A stretch of DNA of 64,000 nt from Actinomyces urinae (GTDB taxonomy: Bacteria; Actinomycetota; Actinomycetes; Actinomycetales; Actinomycetaceae), in contig NZ_LT632547.1 in NCBI RefSeq assembly GCF_900119695.1, positions 1,302,001 through 1,366,000 of the forward strand. The letters run 5' to 3'. The position numbers were made by a program, and so were the translations under genes. The notes below the pieces were generated by a model that saw only the letters and a list, made by a program, of their open reading frames with translations, did not search any database and had not been told where the DNA came from. Every line of letters begins with the position of its first letter. The first letter of the stretch is position 1. Below, in pieces: positions 26,130-36,359 of this stretch.

Positions 26130-27002
26130 ATGGGAAAGAAATCACGACGCAAAAAAGTAGCGCCCGGCAAACCGATTCGCCCCATCATCGCGCACGTCGC
26201 GCGCCCCTTCGAAGGTATGAGCGCCGAAGCTGACCTCGTTGCCATGCGTGAAATAATCCCCGCCGCCACCCTTGCAGCGCAGACCACGGAAGAATACGGA
26301 TCCGAACCCTTCCTGTTCGCCTCCATCCTTCCCAACGCCGTTCCCGCTCTCGTACGCGAAGACGGACAGATCCTCATCGGCCTGCAAACCCGCTCCTCCA
26401 GCCGCGACATCGGCCACGACCTCGGCGTCGCACTCAATGCCGCCCTGGTACGCAAAACCAAAATTGAGCAAGGCGAAGCCAAATATGGCCCCGTGCCAGT
26501 GGACGTGCGTGACGCCGGCCCGCGCATCCCCGACATGATCGAAAGCACCCAACCGATGGAGCTACAAAACGACCTCGGATACTGGATTGCTGACGGCCAG
26601 CGCGACGAAGAAGTTGAAGCCGCCATCGCGCAAACCTCCGCCGAACTTATTCCCACGCGAGCCATTCCCGGCGTGGCCAACACCTACTGGCACGACATGG
26701 GCAAACACTTTGTGCGCTGGATCCGCCTCGAAGACGAAGACAAACTCTTCACCGCCCTCGCCCGCCTCCAAGCCGCAGGTGAACTCACCCTTGCCGGCGC
26801 ACACTTCATCGGCGCATTCCGCGCCCTCGGCCTGTCCATCCCCGTATTCGAATTCGGAAACGAGGTAGACCCCGGCACCCTCACTGAACCTGTAAAGCAA
26901 CTTGAACGCAAACTCGAAGCTGCGCTCGCGGCCACCCAGCCGCTAACGGACGACGAAAAACGCGCTCGTGCAGGCCTCGTATCCCGTCAAGTATCCCTGT
27001 AA
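26130..27002 (+). CDS. DUF5926 family protein
   Basis: A 290-residue conserved actinobacterial protein of unknown role. It has a basic N-terminus (KKSRRKK), the family hallmark [23 protein letters not shown] and no membrane segment or signal peptide. GGAG precedes ATG 26130. It is divergent from pgm and probably followed by the glycosyltransferase gene. Such a gene pair is common in actinobacteria, from memory. Confidence 0.8.
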   Translation: MGKKSRRKKVAPGKPIRPIIAHVARPFEGMSAEADLVAMREIIPAATLAAQTTEEYGSEPFLFASILPNAVPALVREDGQILIGLQTRSSSRDIGHDLGVALNAALVRKTKIEQGEAKYGPVPVDVRDAGPRIPDMIESTQPMELQNDLGYWIADGQRDEEVEAAIAQTSAELIPTRAIPGVANTYWHDMGKHFVRWIRLEDEDKLFTALARLQAAGELTLAGAHFIGAFRALGLSIPVFEFGNEVDPGTLTEPVKQLERKLEAALAATQPLTDDEKRARAGLVSRQVSL

Positions 27003-27044
27003 AACTGGTCAAACCACGGGGTGGGAACGGACTAAACTAGACGC

Positions 27045-27905
27045 ATGAGTAACTCCGGTCCCGCCCCCTCAACCAGTCGCGTCAGCGAATCACTCAAACA
27101 ACAACCCGAAAAGCACAAAGTTGCGGTCATCATTCCCGCCCGCAACGAAGCGCGCCGAATCTCCCACACCGTGCGCGCATGTCGGGCGCTACCGGGCGTT
27201 GACCTCCTCATCGTTGTAGACGACGGATCTGAAGACAACACCGGCGACCACGCGCGTCAAGCCGGAGCCGTCGTAGTGCGACACTCCGTTACCCGCGGCA
27301 AAGCCTCCGCCCTTGAAACCGGAGTCAAAGTTGCCGCCATGCGCGACCTCGCCAATGGCCTACCCCGGCACCTGCTATTCCTCGACGCTGACCTGGGGGA
27401 AAGTGCGCTGGAAGCAACCTCCCTCATTGATGCCGTGCAACGCGGGATCTGCGACTGCGCCATCGCCACACTACCCAAACAAAAAGGAGCGGGCGGACAC
27501 GGATTCGTAGTTGGGCGCGCCCGCAAATCAATTCGCCGCGCCACAGGCTGGCACGCCAACGCTCCACTTTCCGGGCAGCGCTGCATCACCCGCAAAGCCG
27601 TTAACGACATCATGCCTTTTGCCCCCGGATGGGGCGTTGAAGTAGCCATGACCATAGACCTTCTAGTCAAGGGCTACACCGTGCAAGAAATCCCCTGCGA
27701 CTTCACGCACCGTGCCACCGCCAACGACCTCATGGGGTACATGCATCGCGCCGACCAATTCAAAGACGTCTGGAAAGCCACGGCGCTGCGCCGCATACAC
27801 CGCCACCGAATTCCCGTTCGCGAGCGTGTGCAGGCAGCTATACGTCAAACCGCGGGCTCTCCGTACAATGCGTACGAGAAATTTGTAGACGACGAGCAAG
27901 AATAG
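27045..27905 (+). CDS. Family 2 glycosyltransferase
   Basis: A 286-residue GT2-type transferase. VAVIIPARNEARRI and LLIVVDDGSEDNT bind the nucleotide sugar, LLFLDADLGES is the DXD-type metal site, and GWGVEVAMTIDLLVKGY lies in the acceptor part. No membrane segments are evident. There is no ribosome site; TAAACT at 27033-27038 lies only six bases before ATG 27045, so the message is probably leaderless. Its 3' end overlaps the convergent membrane protein gene by 68 bases. Confidence 0.87.
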   Translation: MSNSGPAPSTSRVSESLKQQPEKHKVAVIIPARNEARRISHTVRACRALPGVDLLIVVDDGSEDNTGDHARQAGAVVVRHSVTRGKASALETGVKVAAMRDLANGLPRHLLFLDADLGESALEATSLIDAVQRGICDCAIATLPKQKGAGGHGFVVGRARKSIRRATGWHANAPLSGQRCITRKAVNDIMPFAPGWGVEVAMTIDLLVKGYTVQEIPCDFTHRATANDLMGYMHRADQFKDVWKATALRRIHRHRIPVRERVQAAIRQTAGSPYNAYEKFVDDEQE

Positions 27906-30084
27906 ACACCAGCGCGGGGCCCGCGATCGCAACGGTGTCCACCACAATCAGCAAACCTGAATCATTAATCGGTACGGCCACCAGCGCACCCACCGCTATG
28001 CCCGCCGCCACTGCGGCTAAACCCGGAGGAGTGGCTTCACGCAGGGTTTCCAAGTGCGGATTCGATGAGGGGGCCGGGGGGATCTGGCCGGTTTCGAGCG
28101 AGTTTTTTTGAGTATCTGCGGGTTGCTTTTCGGTGCCCTCGCGGGCTTCGAACAGCCTGCGGGCAAAACGCGCTCCAACCACCACGAGGATCGCCGCTGC
28201 TGTGACTGCCGCTAAAATCAGCGGATTTCCTGCGAACGTTGTTGCCATATCGCGGGCCTTGTCCGCTACCAAAGTGAGCGTTTCTGGCGAACCAAAATTC
28301 TTCCAGAACAGGCCGATGTGCGAGGGCGAAGTCGACCTTGCATCCAGGGCTCCCGCAAGAATCATTGCCACGATTGTCAGCACAACCCACCAGGCGGCGT
28401 GCCTCCACCTCGGGCGAATACCACGCACCATCAAATACGCAATCCCAAACCCGGCGATAATCCCCGCAGGTCCTCCAAAATCAGCGCCCCAAAACGGGAG
28501 CGCATCAATCGCCAGCACGCCCGCGCCCATAGCGGCAACGCCGCGCGCCGCCTCCTGCCTCTTCTGTGGGAAACGATCCGCAATCCAGGGCAGCGTTGCT
28601 ATCAGCGCTGAAGCCAACAAGATCACATACGACCGGTTAGAAATGCCGTAAAACCGCCGGGATGCGAGCGTCATCGAACCGAAGAAACCATCGCGCTGCA
28701 AATGCGCACCCGACGCGATATCCACCGCCACCAGCAGCACAGTCAGCGCCGCAAGGACCGCCACCGGCTGACTCGACGAACGCGCCAACCCCAAAAGCGC
28801 CGCCGCGATGGAAAACACCAGCAAAATCGACAACAGCGGGTTAGTGGAAAGTCGCCACCACGGAACCAGGTTTGCGATCATTGCCGCCGGAACCACTGCG
28901 AAAGCCAGCGCATTCCACACTGCGATATTGCGCCAAATCCATGCCGGCCCCTGATCTTTTGCCGGCTTGCGCACAAAATGCGTCAGACCAGCCAGCATGC
29001 CAACCAAAAGGAACGCACCCCACCCAGCAAAAAATGGCGTCAACGAACCTCGCGCCGCCAACGCGTGGGTGGCCTCATCCATCAACTGGGCGTGCGCGGT
29101 GCTCATCGACTTTGGCTCCACCTGGACCGGCCCACCCGCAACCAAATCACGCACATCGCCCAACGTTGCCAAACCCGCCGAACGAGTCGCCGATGAGTAG
29201 AAGAGGCCCGGCGTAGCTGTTTCCGGGGCAGACGCGGGGCCGGTTGCTGAGGTTTCGGCGCCGGTGGTGGTTGGGGCAATCACAGCGCCAAACTGCAGCG
29301 CCGGGCCGGGCTCACTGCGACCAACAGAAGCGAGCACCAAGCGCACCGTGCCAGGATTCTGCCGCTCAAACTGCGTGTACGCCGCCAAAACCGCCTCGAT
29401 CCGCGCATTCACCTCGTCTACCGACAAACCCGTAGGGCCAGCCGTAGTAGAAGTGCCGCCACCGTCAGCAACGTCAGAGGCACTGCCGGAAGGATCATTA
29501 GCGTTCGTTCCCGCTTTAGCCCACCCGGCATCAACAAACACATTGCCGTGCGACTCGTGAAGAGCCTGCAACACAACCGCGCCCAACTCATCCGCCCTGC
29601 CCGGCGCGGGCAACCATCTAGCGACCTCGCCGCTCTGGCTCGCAAGAGACAGGGCGGCTCCCGGACCAATCCCAACTCCGGCAGCCGGCTCGGCCGGCCA
29701 CTTCACGTCCCGAGTTATCTGCTCAAAATCTGGCACCTTCGCCCTGCTGGGCGTGCCCGCCCCGTCCTCAACAATCACATCTAACAGCGGCCTGCAGGCA
29801 CTACCGTCGGCCTGTCTGCCCTCATAATCAACCGCATTTCCAGGCGTGCGCATCGACATCCAACCATCAACCGGACACGTATCCGGATTCGACGTGCGCG
29901 TATGCAGATTCATCACCGCGGCGCCACGGTCCTCCAGTGCGTTCAATACGCCCGGCGACACATTACCGGCCTCAACACCCGCGACGCCCACAAACAACGT
30001 GCGAACCGGTTCCTGCGCCACCGCAAACGGTGACGCCACCAAAAACGCGAGAGTGAAAGCCGTAACAAACCTCAAAAAACGCAC
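27838..30084 (-). CDS. Large multi-pass membrane protein with extracytoplasmic N-terminal domain
   Basis: About 748 residues from GTG 30084, chosen because AGGTGG lies five bases upstream; a longer frame reaches 30165 but would overlap the divergent pheA start. A signal peptide or membrane anchor at ~1-25 ends at VASPFAVAQ. Residues ~25-340 form a soluble domain (TLFVGVAGVEAGNVSPGVL, phosphatase-like in general layout), and ~350-700 hold about nine or ten membrane helices. I do not recognise a named function. Being next to a glycosyltransferase suggests a role in envelope polysaccharide. Confidence 0.7.
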   Translation of the reverse strand: MRFLRFVTAFTLAFLVASPFAVAQEPVRTLFVGVAGVEAGNVSPGVLNALEDRGAAVMNLHTRTSNPDTCPVDGWMSMRTPGNAVDYEGRQADGSACRPLLDVIVEDGAGTPSRAKVPDFEQITRDVKWPAEPAAGVGIGPGAALSLASQSGEVARWLPAPGRADELGAVVLQALHESHGNVFVDAGWAKAGTNANDPSGSASDVADGGGTSTTAGPTGLSVDEVNARIEAVLAAYTQFERQNPGTVRLVLASVGRSEPGPALQFGAVIAPTTTGAETSATGPASAPETATPGLFYSSATRSAGLATLGDVRDLVAGGPVQVEPKSMSTAHAQLMDEATHALAARGSLTPFFAGWGAFLLVGMLAGLTHFVRKPAKDQGPAWIWRNIAVWNALAFAVVPAAMIANLVPWWRLSTNPLLSILLVFSIAAALLGLARSSSQPVAVLAALTVLLVAVDIASGAHLQRDGFFGSMTLASRRFYGISNRSYVILLASALIATLPWIADRFPQKRQEAARGVAAMGAGVLAIDALPFWGADFGGPAGIIAGFGIAYLMVRGIRPRWRHAAWWVVLTIVAMILAGALDARSTSPSHIGLFWKNFGSPETLTLVADKARDMATTFAGNPLILAAVTAAAILVVVGARFARRLFEAREGTEKQPADTQKNSLETGQIPPAPSSNPHLETLREATPPGLAAVAAGIAVGALVAVPINDSGLLIVVDTVAIAGPALVSILARRLQISRTHCTESPRFDV

Positions 30085-30153
30085 CAAAACCACCTGAAAA
30101 TAAACAAGAACAAAACTAACTGTATAAGGTGAAAGCCGAGAAAAGGAGGCGCC

Positions 30154-31128
30154 GTGCACACCCACACCAACACGTCAAGCGCGCAAACGAAGCCACTCAA
30201 AATTGCTTTCCTTGGCCCATTCGGCACATTCACCGAACAAGCCCTGTGGCAAATCGCGCCCCAAAACGCTGAAGCGGTGCCGTGCACATCCGTGCCCCAA
30301 GCGCTCGACCTCGTGCGAAGTGGGCAAGCAGACCGGGCCGTCGTGCCCATCGAGAACTCCATCGAAGGTGGCGTCAACGCAACCATCGACTCGCTCTCAC
30401 ACGGATCTCCCCTCGTAATCGAAGCCGAAATGGTAGTCGAAGTATCCTTCGAACTCGCCATAAAACCTGCCGCTGATGGAAGCATCCCCAACATCCAACG
30501 CATCGGCACACACCCTCACGCATGGGCGCAATGCCGCAAATGGGTAGCCGCCAACTACCCCGATGCCGTACACGTGCCCGCCACCTCCACGGCAGCAGCC
30601 GCGCGCCTCATCGCCGAAGACGAAAACCCGGGCTTCGACGCCGCACTATGCGCCAAAACCTCCGTAGAACGATACGGCCTGCGTGCCCTTCACTCCAACG
30701 TCGCAGACAACCGGGGCGCAGTTACGCGCTTCGTCCTGGTTGCGCCCCTTGGAAACGTTCCTCCAGCCACCGGCGCGGACAAAACCACCGTGCAAGTGCG
30801 CCTACCCGACAACGAGGCCGGAGCCCTGCTCTCAATGCTTGAACAATTCGCAGCGCGTGGCGTCAACCTCTCGCGTATCGAATCACGACCAGCCGGAGGG
30901 CCCCTCGGCTCATACGAATTCTCCATAGACATCGAAGGCCACATCAGCGAAGAACGCGTAGCTGCCGCCCTCATCGGCCTGCACCGCACCTGCCCGCAAG
31001 TACGCTTTATCGGCTCCTACCCGCGCGTTGATGGGCAGCGCCCAACCATTAAAGTTGGCACCAAAGACGAAGACTTTGTAAATGCGCGGGCGTGGATAGC
31101 CGGCCTGATGAACGGAACCAACAACTAG
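30154..31128 (+). CDS. pheA: Prephenate dehydratase
   Basis: A 324-residue enzyme converting prephenate to phenylpyruvate in phenylalanine synthesis. AFLGPFGTFTEQAL opens the catalytic domain, PIENSIEGGV and NRGAVTRFVLV (TRF motif) complete it, and the ACT domain (~205-285) carries the ESRP motif for phenylalanine feedback. Start GTG 30154 has AAAGGAGG upstream. No chorismate mutase domain is fused. Confidence 0.93.
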   Translation: MHTHTNTSSAQTKPLKIAFLGPFGTFTEQALWQIAPQNAEAVPCTSVPQALDLVRSGQADRAVVPIENSIEGGVNATIDSLSHGSPLVIEAEMVVEVSFELAIKPAADGSIPNIQRIGTHPHAWAQCRKWVAANYPDAVHVPATSTAAAARLIAEDENPGFDAALCAKTSVERYGLRALHSNVADNRGAVTRFVLVAPLGNVPPATGADKTTVQVRLPDNEAGALLSMLEQFAARGVNLSRIESRPAGGPLGSYEFSIDIEGHISEERVAAALIGLHRTCPQVRFIGSYPRVDGQRPTIKVGTKDEDFVNARAWIAGLMNGTNN

Positions 31129-31943
31129 ACGCGCAAAAAAGAGCTTGCCAGCCTGCGATTACGCTCCAAGCGGGCGGCCTCACGGCGAGTACGCTCCGCT
31201 AACACGGCCGCAATAAACTCCTCGTCACCAACCCCCGGTGGCGGGCCCGGAAAAACATACTCGCGAAGCTCGCCCGCGATACCCGCCAACAACCTGGTGC
31301 GGGCCTGCTCATCAAACTGGGCGCCGCGCATCAACAACGAGCGAGCATTACGCGCCAGCTCCGGGGGCAACCTGCGCAAATCCGCACTTTGAATCCACGA
31401 GGGGGTAGCGGGAGCCTCATTCGCGTGAACAATCGCGTCAGCACGCTTACTCGCAGCCTCAACCGCACGCGCGCCAACCCGCTCCTTAATCACCACAGTG
31501 CCTGCAGCTAAATCACCCAAACGGCGATTCTTTGGATCAATCAGTGCGGCGGCTGCAGCAAGACCGCCCATCGTTGCCCAAATCTCAACCAGGCCGACCA
31601 TCGCCCTAATCGCCGCCTGCTGCATACCAACGCGACGCAAATCCGAACGCACGACCCTGGTGCCAACCACAAAACGGCCCACAGACTTCCCGCCGGTAGC
31701 CGTCTCAATCAACACGGGAGCCACGAACACAGCGAACACAACTAACAAGATAAACAGCGCTTCTTGGGCGGCGGTGGTATCAGAAAACAACAAGTTAAAC
31801 TGGGCGACCGCCACCCAAATCAAAATGGCTACCGACAACCCCACATCTATGAGGGCTGACACCATGCGCAAGCCAATGCCCGCAGGCACCACGTCCAGCG
31901 CCACGCCCTCACCAGTTATAACCGTCGTCGCCTGACTATCCAT
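31125..31943 (-). CDS. RDD-family membrane protein
   Basis: A 272-residue protein. RMVSALIDVGLSVAIL is the first RDD helix and GKSVGRFVVGTRVVRSDLRRVG the conserved loop, with three to four membrane helices in the first ~150 residues. The C-terminal ~110 residues are a charged cytoplasmic helix region (LLAGIAGELREYVFPGPPPG) not found in minimal RDD proteins. It is divergent from the SpoIIM gene (34-base gap) and belongs with the MoxR/DUF58 block. Function uncertain. Confidence 0.83.
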   Translation of the reverse strand: MDSQATTVITGEGVALDVVPAGIGLRMVSALIDVGLSVAILIWVAVAQFNLLFSDTTAAQEALFILLVVFAVFVAPVLIETATGGKSVGRFVVGTRVVRSDLRRVGMQQAAIRAMVGLVEIWATMGGLAAAAALIDPKNRRLGDLAAGTVVIKERVGARAVEAASKRADAIVHANEAPATPSWIQSADLRRLPPELARNARSLLMRGAQFDEQARTRLLAGIAGELREYVFPGPPPGVGDEEFIAAVLAERTRREAARLERNRRLASSFLRV

Positions 31944-31976
31944 GACACAAACGATACCTTCTAGTAATCTTGGCGC

Positions 31977-32957
31977 ATGGATTTGGACGCATTCGTCAGT
32001 GCAAACAAAAGTACTTGGGCCAGGCTCACAGTGCTTGCAAACAAGACCGTACTAACCCCAGACGAAGCTCGCGAACTCATCGACCTTTACCGCAGCACGT
32101 CCACACACCTGTCCATGATTCGAACAGGAGCGCCCGACCCTCAACTCGTCAAAGAGCTCTCCGCCCTTCTCATTCGCGCTCGCGGCAAGATGGCCGGCAA
32201 AAACAGGCGCGTCCTCACCTCTATCGCCGAATTCTTCACCACCACCTACCCTGCCGCTCTCTACCGATTTTGCGCCTGGTGGATCAGTGCCGGCGTTTTC
32301 TCCATGCTCTTTGCCCTTGCCGTCGGCTGGTGGATCTACGCGCACCCCGAGTTACATGAGCAACTTGGATCATCCTCATCAGTCCTGCAATACGTTCAAG
32401 AAGACTTCGAAAAGTACTACACCAAGGATCCTGACGCGGACTTCACGATGCTGGTGTGGTCAAACAACTGGTACGTTGCTGCATTGACACTCGCGTACGG
32501 AATCACCGTGATTGGCGCTGTGCAAATACTGATCAGCAACATGGCAAGCCTCGCCATCGCGGGAGCACTCATGACGTTCCACGGGTACGGCACTACTTTC
32601 TGGACGCTGATCCTGCCGCACGGCTTGCTAGAACTGACCGCTATGTTCGTATCTGCCGGCACCGGCCTGGGCCTTTTCTGGTCCATAATCCAACCCGGTT
32701 CGCGCACTCGCCTCGAATCCTTCGTCCGCACCGGACATCAGGCCATTCACGTACTGTTTGGCCTCCTGCTCACCCTCTTTATCTCCGGCTTCACCGAAGG
32801 CTTTGTCACCGCCTCGAAAGCGCCTTGGCAGGTGCAGGTCGGATTCGGAGTGCTCATCTGGGTCGCGTTCCTCATCTACGCCCTCGTTCTTGGGAAAAAG
32901 AAACAAGACTTGGCCGAATCAAGTTTGAAACTGCCTGAACAGGTAGCGGTCGAGTAA
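31977..32957 (+). CDS. SpoIIM-family membrane protein
   Basis: A 326-residue membrane protein of the stage II sporulation protein M family. The N-terminal ~90 residues are soluble and helical (ELIDLYRSTSTHLSMIRT), then five to six membrane helices follow, with the family motif GYGTTFWTLILPHGLLELTAMFVSAGTGL. In actinobacteria that do not form endospores this family travels with RDD, MoxR and DUF58 genes, as here. It converges on the DUF58 gene (15-base gap). Confidence 0.85.
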   Translation: MDLDAFVSANKSTWARLTVLANKTVLTPDEARELIDLYRSTSTHLSMIRTGAPDPQLVKELSALLIRARGKMAGKNRRVLTSIAEFFTTTYPAALYRFCAWWISAGVFSMLFALAVGWWIYAHPELHEQLGSSSSVLQYVQEDFEKYYTKDPDADFTMLVWSNNWYVAALTLAYGITVIGAVQILISNMASLAIAGALMTFHGYGTTFWTLILPHGLLELTAMFVSAGTGLGLFWSIIQPGSRTRLESFVRTGHQAIHVLFGLLLTLFISGFTEGFVTASKAPWQVQVGFGVLIWVAFLIYALVLGKKKQDLAESSLKLPEQVAVE

Positions 32958-32971
32958 TCCAAAGCGCGCGG

Positions 32972-34258
32972 CTACAACAGGCCACGTGACTTCAAATTCA
33001 AGTAGTGGTCCACAACCGCCATTGACAGTTTCGAGGGCGGGGCTTCAACCACAGTAATGCCCGCAGAGGCGAGGGCCTGGGCAGCCTTTTCCCGCTCGGC
33101 GCGCGAGAACTCTGTGGCGGCTACAAAGTACGGGTCCCCGATGTTAACTTCCTCTTCTGCTTTGTGAAGTTGTGGATCAGAGGCGTTTGCAATCACTACG
33201 CGCGTGTGCTTGGCAAGGTTCAACAACGCGGGCAGTAAAGACTCTTCCAGCACGGTCACATCAAGCGCGGTGAATAGAACCACAAGCGACATCTTGTTAC
33301 CAAAAGCTGTTAGTTTCCCAGCAATCTGAGTCCAATCCGCTTCAACTAAAGCAGGGTCTAGAGGTGCCATCGCGGATGAAAGCTCACCTAGGACGGTTGT
33401 GCGAGACGGGCGGATCACCTGCGCCCTAATGGCCGCGTCGGCGGCGATCATACTGACCGAATCTCCAGCTTTTGCAGTCACGGCGCTTAGCAGAAGAGCG
33501 GCATCTAGATTCACGTCGAGGCGAGTTTGGTTGCCCAGCCGCTGCGCGCTCATGCGTGAAGTGTCGATAACCATCACAATGTGGCGGTCACGCTCCGGCC
33601 TCCACGTGCGAACAATAACGTCCTTTGAGCGTGCGGTTGCGCGCCAATCAATGGAGCGCTGGTCGTCGCCATCCACCCATTCGCGCAGGGAATCAAACTC
33701 GGTGCCCTGCCCGCGCGCACGCGCAAGAATTTGTCCGGTCATCTGCTGCAGTTTCGCTAGGGCTCCAGGCAGAAGCTGTTTTGATGGAAACTCCGGTAGT
33801 ACGCGGATTGTGCCCGGCAGGTCGAACGTGGTTTGAATAGCGGCGAGGCCGAGAGGGCCCCACGAACGTACGGTAACCGCGTCAGCTTTCAGGATGCCTC
33901 GCCGGGTAGGAAGCAAAGCGGTAGAGAAATCCTCGGATTGGCCGGGTAATAGTTTGAACTTATGGCGGTTTGCCGTAGCTCCGGCGCTGGGCTGCCACGC
34001 GTCACGCAAAACCCCGCGCATCGTCCGATTCGCCCCCCTCACGTGGATAACCGAAACGGAGCGTTCATTGGCACGAACTGATTTAGGTGCCTGTCTGGTT
34101 ATCTGAAGTTTGCGCGGCGAGGGAGCTAAAACCGCGTCAACGAGGGTGAGAACGATGACGAACAGTAACCACATTGCGAGGGTTCCAGGGGTGGGCGAAA
34201 GCACGATCGGGATGATCCCGATCGCAACTAGTGCCGCAACCCTGCTGGAAATTGTCAT
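32972..34258 (-). CDS. DUF58 domain protein
   Basis: A 428-residue membrane-linked protein. Two N-terminal helices (IGIIPIVLSPTPGTLAMWLLFVIVL) anchor it and the DUF58 core is SIDWRATARSKDVIVRTW, followed by a VWA-like segment (HIVMVIDTSRMS). DUF58 proteins work with MoxR ATPases, probably in assembly of membrane complexes. Its ATG overlaps the MoxR stop by four bases. Confidence 0.87.
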   Translation of the reverse strand: MTISSRVAALVAIGIIPIVLSPTPGTLAMWLLFVIVLTLVDAVLAPSPRKLQITRQAPKSVRANERSVSVIHVRGANRTMRGVLRDAWQPSAGATANRHKFKLLPGQSEDFSTALLPTRRGILKADAVTVRSWGPLGLAAIQTTFDLPGTIRVLPEFPSKQLLPGALAKLQQMTGQILARARGQGTEFDSLREWVDGDDQRSIDWRATARSKDVIVRTWRPERDRHIVMVIDTSRMSAQRLGNQTRLDVNLDAALLLSAVTAKAGDSVSMIAADAAIRAQVIRPSRTTVLGELSSAMAPLDPALVEADWTQIAGKLTAFGNKMSLVVLFTALDVTVLEESLLPALLNLAKHTRVVIANASDPQLHKAEEEVNIGDPYFVAATEFSRAEREKAAQALASAGITVVEAPPSKLSMAVVDHYLNLKSRGLL

Positions 34259-35211
34259 CGTGGTACCGCGATTGAGTCCATGACGGTTTGTAGGACGGAG
34301 GCGGCCTCAACGCCTTCCAGTTCGGCTTCAGGGCGAAGCATGAGCCTGTGCGTGATGGTTGCGGGAGCCATTTGTTTGACGTCGTCCGGAGTGACGAAGT
34401 CTCGTCCGGACAACCACGCCCAGGCCCTCGAGGTAGCCAGGAGCGCGATGGCGCCGCGTGGGGATAGGCCCAGTGAGAGGGAGGGTGCCACGCGCGTTGC
34501 CCGCGCAATGTCCACGATGTACTTCTCCACTTGGGGGTGCACTTCGACGGCGGCTACGGCTCGGGTTGCAGCCTCAATATCGGTGGCGGATGCAACGGGT
34601 GTTATGCCGGCGGCGTCTAGGTCCGAGGCGTCGAAGCCGTTCACGTGGCGGTTGAGGATCTCAGTTTCTTCCTCATAGCTGGGCAGATTCACCTGGACTT
34701 TCAACATGAACCGGTCCAGCTGAGCTTCGGGAAGCGGATAGGTGCCCTCGTACTCGATGGGGTTCTGCGTGGCTGCAACCATGAAAGGGGAGGGTAAAGG
34801 CTTAGATTCACCGTCAACCGACACTTGGTGTTCCGCCATGGCTTCAAGCAGTGCCGCCTGGGTTTTTGGAGGCGTGCGGTTGATTTCGTCAGCGAGAAGC
34901 AGGTTGGTGAAGATGGGGCCTTCGCGGAACTTGAACTGTGATGTCTCGCGGTCGTATAGCAGTGATCCAGTGAGGTCGCCGGGCATGAGGTCGGGGGTGA
35001 ACTGCACGCGTTTGGTGTCGATGGATAGCGACTTAGCCAGGGCACGCACGAGGAGGGTTTTGGCGGTTCCTGGCACGCCTTCGAGCAGCACGTGTCCGCG
35101 CGTGAGGAGGCCAATGACGAGGCCGGCTACAGCGCCGTCGGATCCGACAACGGCTTTGGCAACTTCTGCGCGCACGCGCAGTAGGGCTTCCCTTGCATCT
35201 TGCTCGGTCAT
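34255..35211 (-). CDS. MoxR-family AAA+ ATPase
   Basis: A 318-residue AAA+ chaperone-type ATPase. Walker A is EGVPGTAKT, Walker B is LLLADEINR, sensor I is [22 protein letters not shown], and the C-terminal lid holds the sensor II region ([14 protein letters not shown]). MoxR proteins help mature membrane or metal-containing complexes with DUF58 partners. ATGA overlaps on both sides couple it to DUF58 and DUF4350 genes. Confidence 0.92.
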   Translation of the reverse strand: MTEQDAREALLRVRAEVAKAVVGSDGAVAGLVIGLLTRGHVLLEGVPGTAKTLLVRALAKSLSIDTKRVQFTPDLMPGDLTGSLLYDRETSQFKFREGPIFTNLLLADEINRTPPKTQAALLEAMAEHQVSVDGESKPLPSPFMVAATQNPIEYEGTYPLPEAQLDRFMLKVQVNLPSYEEETEILNRHVNGFDASDLDAAGITPVASATDIEAATRAVAAVEVHPQVEKYIVDIARATRVAPSLSLGLSPRGAIALLATSRAWAWLSGRDFVTPDDVKQMAPATITHRLMLRPEAELEGVEAASVLQTVMDSIAVPR

Positions 35212-36359
35212 GAAACCTCCTGAATGAGCTGGTCGATCTTGTGTGATCGCTGGGTAAGTTCTTTTTCGTTTGAAACGTTTGCGTCGTATAGCAGTGTGTG
35301 TAGTTCGCTGGTTGGCGTGTTGAGTTTGGCGGCCAGAGTGTTGGTGAGTTCCTCTTCGTTGGCCCGATTAGGCAGGTAAAGGGCTCGGCGTAGTTTGCGG
35401 CGAGCGCGCGATTGGATGAGAGACATGGCCCAGCCGGCGTGTTTGCCTTCACGGGCGAGGTTGGCGCGCGCCTCTTCAGTTTCGCTGGCGCTGATGATGA
35501 CGGGTAGCGGTTCGCGAGCGAGCGGGCCAAGCCGCCTACCTTTGGCAATCATGAGGGCGAGGGCGGCGAACAGCAGTGTCATGCCCGCCCAGAAGACCCA
35601 CGGAGGAAGGAGTTGCCACAGCGGCGCGTTTGCAGGTGACTGCTGCTGGATGCTTGGCCGCTCGTAGTGGAACACGGCTTTGGGGTTGGCCCCGTAAAGA
35701 GTGAGGGCGAGGGCGGCATTGTCGAGGTTTTGCACGTTGGCGTTGGTAAACGCTGCGAGGTCCGAGACGAGGATGTATTCCGGGCCGTCTTCGGCGGGCC
35801 AAATGGTGAGGAAACTACCGTTATCGGTGCGGAAGCATTGAATCACGCCAGGGGTTTGATGTTCGCGCACGATGGTGACCGAGGCGTTCTTAGCTTTGCC
35901 GATGTAGGGCAGGCATGCACTACTGTTTTCGGTCACGCCAGGCATCGCAAGACCGTTGGTGTAGCTGTCAATGTCGAGGCCGAATTCTTTGAGGCGGTAG
36001 TCTTGCACGCCAAATAGGATCACGCGCCCGGCCTGCTGTGCTTTGGTTTTGAGGCCGTCGGTAATGTCAAACCAGTCCAGGCCATCATTTAGCAATACGA
36101 GCGTGGTGTCGCGATCGATGGCCCCGATGTCGCTGTCTTTGTAGGCGATTGTGGTTTGTATTCCATGCTGTTTAAGCACCTCGATGACGGCTTTGGTGCC
36201 GCTTCGCCCAGGGGATTCGGGCTCGTAGTCGCTATATTCGCCCTGCGTGTTAATCCCCTTGGCGGTGATGACGAGCACCAGCAGGATGAAGATTAGGATC
36301 AGCGGTAGCCAAGTTTTGCTGAAAGTTTTGAGCGTCATTCCGCGCGCGGTTGCGTTCAT
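35208..36359 (-). CDS. DUF4350 domain protein
   Basis: A 383-residue protein with a signal-anchor at ~10-30 (LPLILIFILLVLVITAKGI), an extracytoplasmic DUF4350 domain (SPGRSGTKAVIEVLKQHGI, TTLVLLNDGLDWF) and a second membrane helix at ~250-270 (WVFWAGMTLLFAALALMIA). The C-terminal ~110 residues are cytoplasmic. It belongs to the MoxR operon in many actinobacteria. Role unknown. Confidence 0.83.
   Translation of the reverse strand: MNATARGMTLKTFSKTWLPLILIFILLVLVITAKGINTQGEYSDYEPESPGRSGTKAVIEVLKQHGIQTTIAYKDSDIGAIDRDTTLVLLNDGLDWFDITDGLKTKAQQAGRVILFGVQDYRLKEFGLDIDSYTNGLAMPGVTENSSACLPYIGKAKNASVTIVREHQTPGVIQCFRTDNGSFLTIWPAEDGPEYILVSDLAAFTNANVQNLDNAALALTLYGANPKAVFHYERPSIQQQSPANAPLWQLLPPWVFWAGMTLLFAALALMIAKGRRLGPLAREPLPVIISASETEEARANLAREGKHAGWAMSLIQSRARRKLRRALYLPNRANEEELTNTLAAKLNTPTSELHTLLYDANVSNEKELTQRSHKIDQLIQEVS

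Noticed and set aside
25987-26145. N-terminal extension of phosphoglucomutase
   Set aside because: The E. coli enzyme aligns from the ATG at 25986; the upstream part overlaps the divergent gene and promoter.
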